In this document: positions 7,581 through 17,521 of the stretch, one piece after another
Layout: the number at the start of each line of letters is the position of its first letter
Numbering within the stretch: the first letter of the stretch is position 1
Assembly (NCBI RefSeq): GCF_035325925.1
Contig: NZ_DAOKZA010000001.1
Span: 124,001 to 188,000, forward strand
Source: Calidifontimicrobium sp035325925
GTDB taxonomy: Bacteria; Pseudomonadota; Gammaproteobacteria; Burkholderiales; Burkholderiaceae_C
Direction: 5' to 3'
DNA length: 64,000 nt
Notes under the pieces: model-generated
Databases searched by the model: none
Seen by the model: the letters and a program-made list of their open reading frames with translations, nothing else
Told to the model about the DNA's origin: nothing
Made by a program: the position numbers and the translations under genes

Positions 7581-9044
7581 TCAGCGCTTGGGCTGCGTCA
7601 GCCGCGGGCCGGGGCGCGCGGCACCGCGCCGTGGCGCGGTGCCCGGTGCCGACTCGCGGCGGCCGTGCGGCTGGCCGTGCGGCGCCGGCTGCGTGGCGTG
7701 CCCAGCGCCGACCTTGTCGTGTCGCGGCGCGCCGCCGTGGCGCGACGGCTGACCCTGCGGCGCAGCGCCGTCGCGGCGCGGCGGCCGGCCGGCGTCGCGG
7801 CGCGGGTCGGGGCGCGGTGCGGGGCGCCCGCCGCCGCGCCGCGTGCCGCCGACGCCGATCGTCATGCGGCCGAGCACGATCGGCTCGGCCTTCTCGCCCG
7901 CCGGCGGCTCGAAGCCCGGCACCGCCTCGCGCGGGATGCGGCGCTTGATGAGCTTCTCGATGTCGGCGAGGAAGATCTCCTCGTCGAGGCACACCAGGCT
8001 CACCGCCTCGCCCTGCGCGCCGGCGCGCCCGGTGCGGCCGATGCGGTGCACGTAGTCCTCGGGCACGTTGGGCAGCTCGAAGTTGACGACGTGCGGCAGT
8101 TGGTCGATGTCGATGCCGCGCGCGGCGATGTCGGTGGCCACCAGCACCTGCAGCGTGCCCGCCTTGAAGTCGCCCAGCGCCTTGGTGCGCGCGCCTTGGC
8201 TCTTGTTGCCGTGGATCGCCATCGCGCTGATGCCGTGGTCGTTCAGGTACTCGGCCAGCCGGTTCGCGCCGTGCTTCATGCGCGTGAACACCAGCACCTG
8301 GTGCCAGTCGCCGCCGCGGATCAGGTGCGCGAGCAGCTCCTTCTTCTTCTCGCGGCCCACCGGGATCACCTTCTGGTCGATCAGGTCGGCGGTGGCGTTG
8401 CGGCGCGCGACCTCGATCAGCGCCGGGCTGTTCAGCAGCCGGTCGGCCAGCGCCTTGATCTCGTCGCTGAAGGTGGCCGAGAACAGCAGGCTCTGCTTCT
8501 TCGCCGGCACGATCGCCAGCACCTTCTTGATGTCGTGGATGAAGCCCATGTCGAGCATGCGGTCGGCTTCGTCGAGCACGAAGATCTGCACGTGCGACAG
8601 GTCCAGCGTGCCCTGCTGGTGGTGATCGAGCAGGCGACCGGGCGTGGCGACGAGGATGTCGATGCCCTGGCGCAGGCGGTCGATCTGCGGCTGCATGCCC
8701 ACGCCGCCGAACATCACCATGCTCGCGAGCCGAAGGTACTTGCCGTAGGTGCGCACGCTCTCCTCGACCTGCGCCGCGAGCTCGCGCGTCGGGGTGAGGA
8801 TCAGCGCGCGGATCGCGACGCGGCCGCGCGCGTCGCGCGCCGGCGGCGTGCTCGACAGGCGCTGCAGCATCGGCAGCGTGAAGCCGGCGGTCTTGCCGGT
8901 GCCGGTCTGCGCGCCGGCCATCAGGTCGCCGCCGGCGAGCACGGCGGGGATCGCCTGCGCCTGGATCGGCGTGGGGGTGTCGTAGCCCTGCTCGCGCACG
9001 GCGCGCAGGATCGGCTCGGCCAGGCCGAGGTCGGTGAACTTCAT
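7581..9044 (-). CDS. rhlE: DEAD-box ATP-dependent RNA helicase RhlE
   Basis: RhlE unwinds short RNA duplexes in ribosome assembly and cold adaptation. The 487-residue protein starts MKFTDLGLAEPILRAV, with the Q motif YDTPTPIQAQAIP, Walker A AQTGTGKT at 45-52, PTRELA, DEAD and SAT motifs in domain 1, and the HRIGRTGRAG motif VI in domain 2. After about residue 390 comes a long low-complexity tail rich in Arg, Gly, Pro and His, typical of RhlE and used for RNA binding. The ATG at 9044 is chosen because it begins the canonical RhlE N-terminus; the open frame up to 9515 lacks similarity. A minus-strand TAGAAT at 9204-9199 could be its -10, which would give a leader of roughly 150 bases. Confidence 0.94.
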   Translation of the reverse strand: MKFTDLGLAEPILRAVREQGYDTPTPIQAQAIPAVLAGGDLMAGAQTGTGKTAGFTLPMLQRLSSTPPARDARGRVAIRALILTPTRELAAQVEESVRTYGKYLRLASMVMFGGVGMQPQIDRLRQGIDILVATPGRLLDHHQQGTLDLSHVQIFVLDEADRMLDMGFIHDIKKVLAIVPAKKQSLLFSATFSDEIKALADRLLNSPALIEVARRNATADLIDQKVIPVGREKKKELLAHLIRGGDWHQVLVFTRMKHGANRLAEYLNDHGISAMAIHGNKSQGARTKALGDFKAGTLQVLVATDIAARGIDIDQLPHVVNFELPNVPEDYVHRIGRTGRAGAQGEAVSLVCLDEEIFLADIEKLIKRRIPREAVPGFEPPAGEKAEPIVLGRMTIGVGGTRRGGGRPAPRPDPRRDAGRPPRRDGAAPQGQPSRHGGAPRHDKVGAGHATQPAPHGQPHGRRESAPGTAPRRGAARPGPRLTQPKR

Positions 9045-9319
9045 TCGAGAACGTTTCCGTGGGACGAGCCCGTCGCCGCTGCAGGGCAGGGCGCCAGTCG
9101 CAGGCGTCGCGGGTGCGCGGGAGCCACGGCAGCGGCCGCGGGCGCAGGGGTCGGAGTTGACAGCGAACACGCCGACTGGAAGGCGTGTCGATGACGACAT
9201 TCTATCCCGCCGGTCGCAGGCACGCCGGTGCCCCTCGCGCCCGCGACCCTTGAATCCGCGCCGCGGCGCCCCAATTGCACATGACGTTGTTTCACACGCC
9301 ATCCGCCAGGACGCCCGCC

Positions 9320-9661
9320 ATGAACGCGACACCGACCCCCGTGCTGATCCCTGCCCATCTGGGCACGGTGGCGCTGCTCGGGCGGCTGCTGCAGCAACTC
9401 GAGAGCCGGCCGCGCGGCGTCTCGGCGGAGCAGTACCGCGTGCTGGTGCGGCGTCTGGGCGAGGCGCTCGACGCGCTGCCTGCCGACGACGACACGCAGT
9501 CGGCGCTGCGCGCACTGATGAACCTCTGGCCCGCGCTGGGCGAGGTGTACGAGAACCTGCGCTACCGCCACGCCGGCCTGCTGCGCGCGCCCGTCGACGC
9601 GGCGGCTCGCGCCGAGCTCGCCGCGCGCGAGGCCATCGAGCGCGCCGCCGCGCGTCGCTGA
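9320..9661 (+). CDS. small conserved hypothetical protein
   Basis: This 113-residue soluble, mainly helical protein is not assigned to a function. It has a recognisable core (LIPAHLGTVALLGRLLQQLE, then SAEQYRVLVRRLGEALDALP and YENLRYRHAGLLR) and ends in a charged AAREAIERAAARR helix. I believe similar short proteins occur next to rhlE or ettA in related Burkholderiales, but that is memory and not a search result. The ATG at 9320 is chosen; an in-frame start at 9275 is possible. A perfect -35 TTGACA at 9157-9162 lies in the upstream region without a matching -10. A hairpin with a T-rich tail lies 77 bases downstream. Confidence 0.65.
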   Translation: MNATPTPVLIPAHLGTVALLGRLLQQLESRPRGVSAEQYRVLVRRLGEALDALPADDDTQSALRALMNLWPALGEVYENLRYRHAGLLRAPVDAAARAELAAREAIERAAARR

Positions 9662-9707
9662 CCCCGTCCGCGACCCGGCGCGCTCACTCGGGCGACAATA
9701 CGCGCTT

Positions 9708-9787
9708 GGCGGGCCGGGCCCGCCGAGTCGATCCGATGGCAGGCACCGCCTGCCGTTTGTCTTTCTGCGCGGGCCCCCGGCCGGGGG
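9708..9787 (+). terminator. three consecutive hairpins between the small gene and ettA
   Basis: Three perfect stem-loops lie in a row. At 9708-9724, GGCGGGC pairs with GCCCGCC around a 3-base loop. At 9738-9754, GGCAGGC pairs with GCCTGCC around ACC and is followed by the T-rich tail GTTTGTCTTTC (9755-9765). At 9774-9787 is the palindrome CCCCCGGCCGGGGG. The second looks like an intrinsic terminator for the upstream gene, or an attenuator in the ettA leader. Regulated termination is inference. Confidence 0.5.
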
Positions 9788-9816
9788 CGGCGCGAGATCC
9801 GAAGCAAGGCAAGCCG

Positions 9817-11481
<1,665 letters not shown>

Positions 11482-11703
11482 ACCACCCGCGAGACGCCTG
11501 CGGCACTTCCGCCTCGAGGAAGCGCCGCCGGCCGACCGGCGCAGCCGGGTCCGCGGCGGTCGCCCGGACGGCACGGCGGATGCGACGCCGGGCACGCACA
11601 CGATGCATGACGGCGGGCGCGCCTTGCCCCGCTTGCACTTCGTGACAGCGACGGCGGCATCGTTGTTACGATTGCCGCCACCGCAACCCCACGGAGACTG
11701 CGC

Positions 11704-12102
11704 ATGTCCACGCTGCGACGCCTGATCGCCACCGCCGCCGCCGCGGCCCTGACGCACGCCAGCCTGGTGCACGCCGCACCGTCCGGGCTGATCTCGGCCG
11801 AGCAGGTCGCCGACGCGCAGGCCGCCTCGGCGTCGTCCGAGTCGCACGCCAGGCTGCTGCAGCAGCTCGACCGTGCCGAGGTCGTCGAGGCGCTGCGCGC
11901 GCGCGGCGTGTCGGCCGAGGCGGCGCGCGAGCGCGTGGCCGCGCTGACCGACGCCGAGGCGGCGCATGTCGCGCTTCAGATCGACCAGGCGCCGGCGGGC
12001 GGCAGCGTGCTCGGCACCGTGGTGTTCATCTTCGTGCTGCTGCTCGTGACCGACATCCTCGGCTTCACGAAGGTCTTCCCGTTCACGCGCTCGATCCGCT
12101 GA
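11704..12102 (+). CDS. PA2779-family small membrane protein
   Basis: This 132-residue protein has an N-terminal signal-like segment (residues 5-25, ending HAAPSG) and a C-terminal membrane helix (VLGTVVFIFVLLLVTDILG). Between them lies a helical region with alternating Ala, Glu and Arg (ARGVSAEAARERVAALTDAEAAH). This matches the small PA2779-type proteins that sit beside a PA2778-type cysteine peptidase, as here. The function is unknown; membrane anchoring or partnering of the peptidase is a guess. A GTGACA at 11642-11647 and TACGAT at 11667-11672 form a possible promoter with a long 19-base spacer. The Shine-Dalgarno sequence is GGAG, seven bases before the ATG. Confidence 0.82.
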   Translation: MSTLRRLIATAAAAALTHASLVHAAPSGLISAEQVADAQAASASSESHARLLQQLDRAEVVEALRARGVSAEAARERVAALTDAEAAHVALQIDQAPAGGSVLGTVVFIFVLLLVTDILGFTKVFPFTRSIR

Positions 12103-13079
12103 AGCCCGGCGTCGTCTCGCGCGGGCGGCGTCGCGCGCCGCGGCTGGCCGCGGCGCTGCTCGCCGGCACGCTGCTCGGCGGCTGCGCCGCGCTCGACGCA
12201 CCGCAGTCGCGCGCGCTGCGCACCGCGCCGCCGGCGACGCTGCGCGGCGCGGCCGAGCTGACGCAGGTGCCCTTCTTCGCGCAGGCGCAGTTCCATTGCG
12301 GGCCGGCGTCGCTGGCGATGGCGGCGCAGGCCGCCGGTGTCGACGTCACGCCCGACGCGGTCGCCGACGGCGTGTTCCTGCCGGCGCGCGAGGGCTCGCT
12401 GCAGGTCGAGATGCTTGCCGCCGCGCGGCGCCAGGGGCTGCTCGCGGTGCCGCTGCCGCGAAGGCTCGGCGCGCTGCTCGCCGAGCTCGACGCCGGCCAT
12501 GCGGTGGTCGTGCTGCAGAACCTGGCGCTGCCGATCGCGCCGCGCTGGCACTACGCGGTGGCCGTCGGCTACGACCTGGCCGCCGGCGAGATCGTGCTGC
12601 GCAGCGGCGACCAGCCGCGCCAGCGCATGACGCTGTCGACCTTCGAGCACACCTGGGCGCGTGGCGGCCACTGGGCCTTCGTCGCGCTGCCGCCGCCGGC
12701 GTTGCCGGTCACCGCCGACGAGGCCGACGCGGTGCAGGCGGCGCTGGGCTTTGCGCGCGTCGCCGCGCCGGCCGACGCCGCGCGCGCCTGGGCCGGCGTG
12801 CGCGCGCGCTGGCCCGACCAGCTGGTCGCCGCGATCGGCCACGGCAACGCGCTGTTCGCCGCCGGCGACGCCGATGCCGCGGCGCAGGTGCTGGCGCACG
12901 CGGCGCAGCGCCACGACAGCGCCGCGGCCTGGAACAACCTGGCGCGGGTGCACCTGCAGCGCGGCGACCGCGACGCCGCGCTCGCCGCGGCCCGACGCGC
13001 ATTGGCCGCGGCCGAGCGCGAACCCGCGTGGCGCGACGCCGCGGCACGCACGCTGCGCCGCGCCGAGCAGGCGCCGTGA
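12099..13079 (+). CDS. PA2778-family C39-like cysteine peptidase, lipoprotein with probable CTG start
   Basis: The peptidase domain begins VPFFAQAQFHCGPASLAMA, with the C39-type Gln62 and nucleophile Cys67 and a His in RWHYAVAVGYD. Residues after about 210 are helical, TPR-like (AAWNNLARVHLQRGDRDAALAAARRAL). Reading back in frame there is a full lipoprotein signal (PRLAAALLAGTLLGG with lipobox Cys29), but no ATG, GTG or TTG between the CTG at 12099 and the GTG at 12267. The CTG overlaps the upstream stop as CTGA, so I take it as the start (326 residues). Starting at 12267 would remove the signal peptide. It is probably an outer-membrane-anchored periplasmic protease; the substrate is unknown. 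Confidence 0.72.
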   Translation: MKPGVVSRGRRRAPRLAAALLAGTLLGGCAALDAPQSRALRTAPPATLRGAAELTQVPFFAQAQFHCGPASLAMAAQAAGVDVTPDAVADGVFLPAREGSLQVEMLAAARRQGLLAVPLPRRLGALLAELDAGHAVVVLQNLALPIAPRWHYAVAVGYDLAAGEIVLRSGDQPRQRMTLSTFEHTWARGGHWAFVALPPPALPVTADEADAVQAALGFARVAAPADAARAWAGVRARWPDQLVAAIGHGNALFAAGDADAAAQVLAHAAQRHDSAAAWNNLARVHLQRGDRDAALAAARRALAAAEREPAWRDAAARTLRRAEQAP

Positions 13080-13168
13080 CGCGCGCCGGGCGGCGCGCCG
13101 TGATGCCCTGGGGATTGCCGCCGTGCGCGGCCGCCCCGACGATCGCGCCGCCACAGCCAGGAGCGCGC

Positions 13169-15121
13169 ATGCCGAGTGCCCGTCCGACCCGAACGCCAGG
13201 CCCGAAGAAGATCGCCGCGGCACGACCCGCGCGTGCCGGGCGCGCCGCGGGCGCGCCGGCCTGGAAGCGCGTCGCGCGCCCCGACGCGATCGACTTCCGC
13301 GACCGCTGGTACGTGCCGGGCATCTCGTCGGCGCCGCCGGCCACGCTGTTCCCGTCGCAGCCGCTGCCGGTGAAGAACCAGCGCGACACCAACGCCTGCA
13401 CCGGGTTCGCGCTCGCGCTGGTCGTCGAGCACCTGCTGCGCCGCGCCGGCCGCGAGCACGAGCCGGCGATCTCGCCGTTCATGCTGTACTCGATGGCACG
13501 CCGCTACGACGAGTTCCCGGGTTCGGTGGCCGACGAGGGATCGAGCCTGCGCGGTGCGCTCAAGGGCTGGTTCAAGCACGGCGCGTGCCGCGAGCCGTTG
13601 TTCCCCGGCCTTGAGATGCCGCCGGCGGCGCCGCGCATCGACGACGACTGGTGGTACGACGCGGTGCGCCGGCCGATGGGCGCCTACTACCGCATCGCGC
13701 CGAACCAGCTCACCGACATGCACGCCGCGCTCAACGAGGTGGGCGTGCTGTACGTCAGCTGCGGCTGTCACGCGGGCTGGGACGAGGGCGTGCGCGTGCG
13801 CCCGCGGCGCGAGCGGCCGACGCGATTCGACGACGTGTGGGAGATCCCGGTGCGCGGTGGCGAGGCCGAGCACGCGGGCCACGCGTTCGCGATCCTCGGC
13901 TACAACGAGCGCGGCTTCCTGGTCCAGAACTCGTGGGGTCCGGGCTGGGGTTCGCACGGCTACGCGCTGCTGACCTACGGCGACTGGCTGGCCAACGCGA
14001 TGGACTGCTGGGTGGCACAGCTCGGCGTGGTCACGCAGGACCACCGCGACCTCGCGGTGGCCGACTCGCTGCGCCACGACCCGCGCAGCGGAAAGGTCGT
14101 GCTGGCGACCAGCGAGGTGCTGCGCCACCGCGAGCTGGCGCCGTTCGTCCTGAACATGGGCAACAACGGCGCGCTGAGCAACAGCGGCGTGTTCCGCACC
14201 GCGCCCGACGACGTGCGCGCGATCGCCGACGTGCAGCTCGAGCGCGCGCGCGGCGAGTGGCAGCTCGCCGACGGCACGGTCGACGTGTGCGTCTACGCGC
14301 ACGGCGGTCTGGTCGGCGAGAAGGACGCGGCGAAGACCGCGGCGCGCTGGATCCCGGCGCTGTACGAGGCGCGTGTCTTCCCGATCTTCCTGATGTGGGA
14401 GACCGACTTCTGGACCACGCTGGGCGGCCTGATCGCCGACACCGTCAAGGGCGAGCCGCGCACGACCGCCGCCGGCGCCGTGTTCGAGCGCTGGTGGAAC
14501 CGCCGCCTCGAGCGCGCGCTGGCCCGGCCGGGCACCGCACTGTGGAGCGAGATGAAGCGCAACGCCGACGCGATCAGCCTGTACCGCGATCACGTCGCCG
14601 ACGACGAGCAGGCCGGCGCGGTGCTGCTGTACCGGCACTTCAAGCACAAGGTGAAGAACAAGAACGTGCGCATGCACTTCGTCGGCCACTCGGCGGGTGG
14701 CATCGTCGGCAGCCTGATGCTGCAGCGCCTCGCCGACGAGGGCATGCGCTTCGAGTCGGTGAGCTTCATGGCCCCGGCGGTGCGCGCCGACCTGTTCGCC
14801 GCCACGCTGGCGCCGCTGATCCGCCAGGGCACCGTCGCGCGCTACCAGCAGTTCTCGCTGACCGCCCAGGCCGAGGAGGACGACCCGACCTGCGGCGCGT
14901 ACCGCCGCTCGCTGCTGCACCTGGTGGCCGAGTCGTTCGAAGGCGGGTCGCGCCAGCCGATCCTGGGCCTCGAGGGCGACGCGCGCGCCGTGCTCGGCAC
15001 GCTGCCGAACACGACGCTGCACCTCGCGCCCGGCGCACGCAGCAAGGCCAGCACGCACGGCGGCTTCGACGACGACGACACCACGCTGCGCCAGGTGATC
15101 CGCTTCGTCCGGGGCGGCTGA
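13169..15121 (+). CDS. papain-like (C1) protease fused to an alpha/beta-hydrolase domain
   Basis: This 650-residue protein has two enzyme domains. Residues 45-290 form a papain-type domain with Gln71 and Cys77 (KNQRDTNACTGFA), His238 (AEHAGHAFAILGYN) and Asn254 (VQNSWGPGWG), so all four catalytic positions are kept. Residues about 370-650 look like a serine hydrolase, with YAHGGL near 376-381 as a possible oxyanion loop and GHSAGG with nucleophile Ser508. The first 40 residues are basic and Ala/Pro-rich, with no clear signal peptide. AGGAG at 13159-13163 supports the ATG. It follows the PA2779/PA2778 pair after 89 bases. The substrate and role are unknown; a toxin or effector is possible but not shown. 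Confidence 0.85.
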   Translation: MPSARPTRTPGPKKIAAARPARAGRAAGAPAWKRVARPDAIDFRDRWYVPGISSAPPATLFPSQPLPVKNQRDTNACTGFALALVVEHLLRRAGREHEPAISPFMLYSMARRYDEFPGSVADEGSSLRGALKGWFKHGACREPLFPGLEMPPAAPRIDDDWWYDAVRRPMGAYYRIAPNQLTDMHAALNEVGVLYVSCGCHAGWDEGVRVRPRRERPTRFDDVWEIPVRGGEAEHAGHAFAILGYNERGFLVQNSWGPGWGSHGYALLTYGDWLANAMDCWVAQLGVVTQDHRDLAVADSLRHDPRSGKVVLATSEVLRHRELAPFVLNMGNNGALSNSGVFRTAPDDVRAIADVQLERARGEWQLADGTVDVCVYAHGGLVGEKDAAKTAARWIPALYEARVFPIFLMWETDFWTTLGGLIADTVKGEPRTTAAGAVFERWWNRRLERALARPGTALWSEMKRNADAISLYRDHVADDEQAGAVLLYRHFKHKVKNKNVRMHFVGHSAGGIVGSLMLQRLADEGMRFESVSFMAPAVRADLFAATLAPLIRQGTVARYQQFSLTAQAEEDDPTCGAYRRSLLHLVAESFEGGSRQPILGLEGDARAVLGTLPNTTLHLAPGARSKASTHGGFDDDDTTLRQVIRFVRGG

Positions 15122-15223
15122 ACCTCCGCGTCCCACCCCGATCGGCCCCGATTGACCGCGCGGCATCGCCGCGGTGTACTGCGCGCCGGGTCCCGGTGGC
15201 GGGACGTCCAGGAGCAACGCACG

Positions 15224-15913
15224 ATGGGCAGCACGATCACCTTCCAGCGTCCCGATGGCCGGCCGGTCGCGGGCTACCTCGCCGAGCCGGCGTCGCCGGG
15301 CCCGGGCGTCGTCGTGATCCAGGAGTGGTGGGGCCTGAACGACCAGATCCGCGGCGTTGCCGAGCGGCTGGCGCTGGCCGGCTACACCGCGCTGGTGCCC
15401 GACCTGTACCGGGGCAAGTCGACCATCGCCGCCGAGGAGGCGCACCACCTGATGACGAACCTGGACTTCGGCGACGCCGCGTCGCAGGACGTGCGCGGTG
15501 CGGTGCAGGCGCTGAAGGCGCGCGGCTGCGCGAAAGTGGGCGTCACCGGCTTCTGCATGGGCGGCGCGCTGACGGTCCTCGCGCTGACGATGGCACCGGA
15601 GGCCGACGCCGGCGTCGTCTGGTACGGCTACCCCCCGCTCGAGTTCGTCGACGCCGGCAAGATCCAGTCGCCGGTGCTGGCGCACTGGGCGACGCAGGAC
15701 GCCGCGTTCGCGATCGACGGCGTCGACGCGCTCGAGGCCAGGCTGCGCGACGCGGGCGTCGCGTACACCGGCCACCGCTACCTCGCGCACCACGCCTTCG
15801 CCAACGACACCGCACAGGGGCCGGGACGCATCGCCGTCACCCAGTACGACGCGGCGTGGGCGCAGGTGGCGTGGGACCGCACGCTGCGGTTCTTCGGGCG
15901 GCACCTGGGCTGA
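15224..15913 (+). CDS. dienelactone hydrolase family protein
   Basis: The 229-residue alpha/beta hydrolase has the DLH nucleophile elbow GFCMGG with Cys111, a His190 in HHAF and a candidate acid Asp159. IQEWWGLN near residue 33 is the usual DLH oxyanion segment. The classical enzyme opens dienelactone to maleylacetate in chlorocatechol breakdown, but many relatives act on other esters, and no chlorocatechol genes lie nearby. The Shine-Dalgarno AGGAG at 15210-15214 fixes the ATG at 15224. Confidence 0.88.
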   Translation: MGSTITFQRPDGRPVAGYLAEPASPGPGVVVIQEWWGLNDQIRGVAERLALAGYTALVPDLYRGKSTIAAEEAHHLMTNLDFGDAASQDVRGAVQALKARGCAKVGVTGFCMGGALTVLALTMAPEADAGVVWYGYPPLEFVDAGKIQSPVLAHWATQDAAFAIDGVDALEARLRDAGVAYTGHRYLAHHAFANDTAQGPGRIAVTQYDAAWAQVAWDRTLRFFGRHLG

Positions 15914-16289
15914 CCTGCGCGACTTCGCGCCGTGCACCGTCGGCGCGACTCCCGGCAGGTCGCCGGGCGGTGGCGCGCTGTTCGTGTCGATCGAACCACG
16001 GGCCAAGGTCGCGTGGTTCAGGCGCGCACTCGACGCCGTGCAGGTCGCGTTCTGCGGCGCCGTGAATCCGGCTTGCGCGCACGACGGCAGCTTCCCGGAC
16101 CCGACAGTCGACGGGTGCCCGCAGGCGACCCCCAGACGGCTGACCCACGACGCCGCGGTCGACAACTTCCGCCAGGGTCTCACCGGTGGCAGCGGCCGCA
16201 CGCGGGCGATCGCGCTGCCGCCGCAGTGCGCGCGGCGGCGCGCGACGACCGCATCGGCTGCGGCGGGTGCGCCAGGTCTTTGCCGACGT
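15914..16289. other. gene-free stretch with one strong inverted repeat
   Basis: I see no convincing gene in these 376 bases; open frames on both strands have no recognisable protein character. GAACCACG at 15993-16000 is complementary to CGTGGTTC at 16012-16019 across an 11-base spacer. This could be a terminator stem for the dienelactone hydrolase gene or an operator-like dyad. It has no U-tract. Confidence 0.5.
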
Positions 16290-16736
16290 TCAGCCGGTGC
16301 TCGGTGCCCAGCCCGGGCCCTTGAGTTCGACGATCACCAGGTGGGCGTTGAAGCCGCCGATGTTCTCGGCCGCGTGCGTGCCGGCGTCTTCCCACAGCAC
16401 GAAGCCGGGCGGGATGTCGACGACATGCGCCTTGCCGTCGGCACCGGCCAGGCGCGCCTTCGCCGGCGCGAGGCTGATCGTGACGTGGTCCGGGTGCGAG
16501 TGCAGGCCTTCGCCGCAAACGCCCATGCCGGGGCGGCTGCGATACTCGAGCACGCGCACGCGCTCGTTCTCGAGCAGCACCTTGTACGACGCCGGGTTGG
16601 CCTGCGTCGCGCCCTTGGCGCGGTCGTTCGCCTGGGCCAGCGCCTCGCCGCCGAGGCCGACGGCGCCCAGCAGCGACAAGGTCTGGCGCCGGCTCAGGCC
16701 GCGTCGGGGCGGCGCCGGTGGGTGATGTTCGGTCAT
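16290..16736 (-). CDS. cupin-domain protein with Tat-like signal
   Basis: The 148-residue protein starts with a twin-arginine-like leader (LSRRQTLSLLGAVGLGGEALAQA), suggesting export of a folded, perhaps metal-bound protein. A small single cupin barrel follows, with the metal-binding pattern HSHPDHVTISL and a later WEDAGTHAAENIG. The activity is unknown. The ATG at 16736 has GGAG six bases upstream (reading the minus strand); starts at 16748 and 16763 are also in frame. It lies 23 bases downstream of the LytTR regulator and is probably the last gene of that operon. Confidence 0.8.
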   Translation of the reverse strand: MTEHHPPAPPRRGLSRRQTLSLLGAVGLGGEALAQANDRAKGATQANPASYKVLLENERVRVLEYRSRPGMGVCGEGLHSHPDHVTISLAPAKARLAGADGKAHVVDIPPGFVLWEDAGTHAAENIGGFNAHLVIVELKGPGWAPSTG

Positions 16737-16759
16737 CGTGCGCTCCATCTCGGTCGGGT

Positions 16760-17521
16760 TCACATCTGGCGGAAGCGGTGGTGATACGCCTCGGCCACGG
16801 GCAGCACCTCGCTGCGTCTCTTCAGCCGCAGGCTCAGATGGCCGCGGCCGTCGCGGTGCACGCTGTCGATCGCGTGCACGTTGACCAGCGCCGAGCGATG
16901 GACCTGCCAGAACACGGCCGGGTCGAGCTCATCGCTCAGCTCCTTGATCGTCTTGCGGATCACCGCCTCGGCATCGGCGGTGATCACCAGCGTGACCTTG
17001 TTGTCGGCGCGGAAGTACAGCACCTCGTCGACGGTGATCAGGCGGATCGTGCTGCCGCGCGATGCGTTGATCCACTGCAGGTGGCGCGCAGGCGGTGCGG
17101 CGTCGGCGCGCGGCAGCAGTGTCGTCAGGTCGGCCGGCGGGCGGCACAAACGGTCCTTCAGGCGTTGTACCGTGGTCAGTAGCCTTCCGGGGTCGATCGG
17201 CTTGAGCACGTAGTCGACCGCGCCGGCCTCGAAGGCGTCGATCGCGTACTGGTCGTAGCCGGTGATGAACGCCACGTGGCAGTGCCGCCCGACGTGGCGC
17301 GCCACCTCCAGCCCCGACAGCCGCGGCAGGTGGATGTCTAGCAACGCCAAATCGGGGGCGTGGTGTTCGATCGCGCGCAGCGCCGCCGGCCCGTCTGCCG
17401 CGCGCTCGACGATCTCGAGCTCCGGCCACAGTGCCTCGAGGTGCTCGCACAACTCGTCGACGAGCAGCGGCTCGTCCTCGGCCAGGACGGCGCGCGGCGC
17501 GGGGTCAGTCGTTGCGGTCAT
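16760..17521 (-). CDS. LytTR-family response regulator
   Basis: This 253-residue AlgR/LytR-type regulator has a receiver domain with an acidic pocket (AEDE), phospho-acceptor Asp62 (LLDIHLP), a Thr in FITGYDQYA and Lys in YVLKPID, all intact. A C-terminal LytTR DNA-binding domain (residues about 145-250) contains DEVLYFRADNKVT and FWQVHRSALVNVHAI. It should bind paired direct repeats in promoters. Its start overlaps the end of the upstream kinase-like gene by 17 bases, so the three regulatory genes form one operon. The target genes are not evident. Confidence 0.92.
   Translation of the reverse strand: MTATTDPAPRAVLAEDEPLLVDELCEHLEALWPELEIVERAADGPAALRAIEHHAPDLALLDIHLPRLSGLEVARHVGRHCHVAFITGYDQYAIDAFEAGAVDYVLKPIDPGRLLTTVQRLKDRLCRPPADLTTLLPRADAAPPARHLQWINASRGSTIRLITVDEVLYFRADNKVTLVITADAEAVIRKTIKELSDELDPAVFWQVHRSALVNVHAIDSVHRDGRGHLSLRLKRRSEVLPVAEAYHHRFRQM

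Noticed and set aside
9157..9162. TTGACA as the -35 of a promoter for the small gene at 9320
   Set aside because: No -10 hexamer occurs at 15-19 bases; kept only as a note in the gene entry.
15932..16784. Plus-strand open frames covering the gene-free stretch and the cupin gene
   Set aside because: They have no recognisable motif, and the minus-strand cupin with Tat signal explains 16290-16736.
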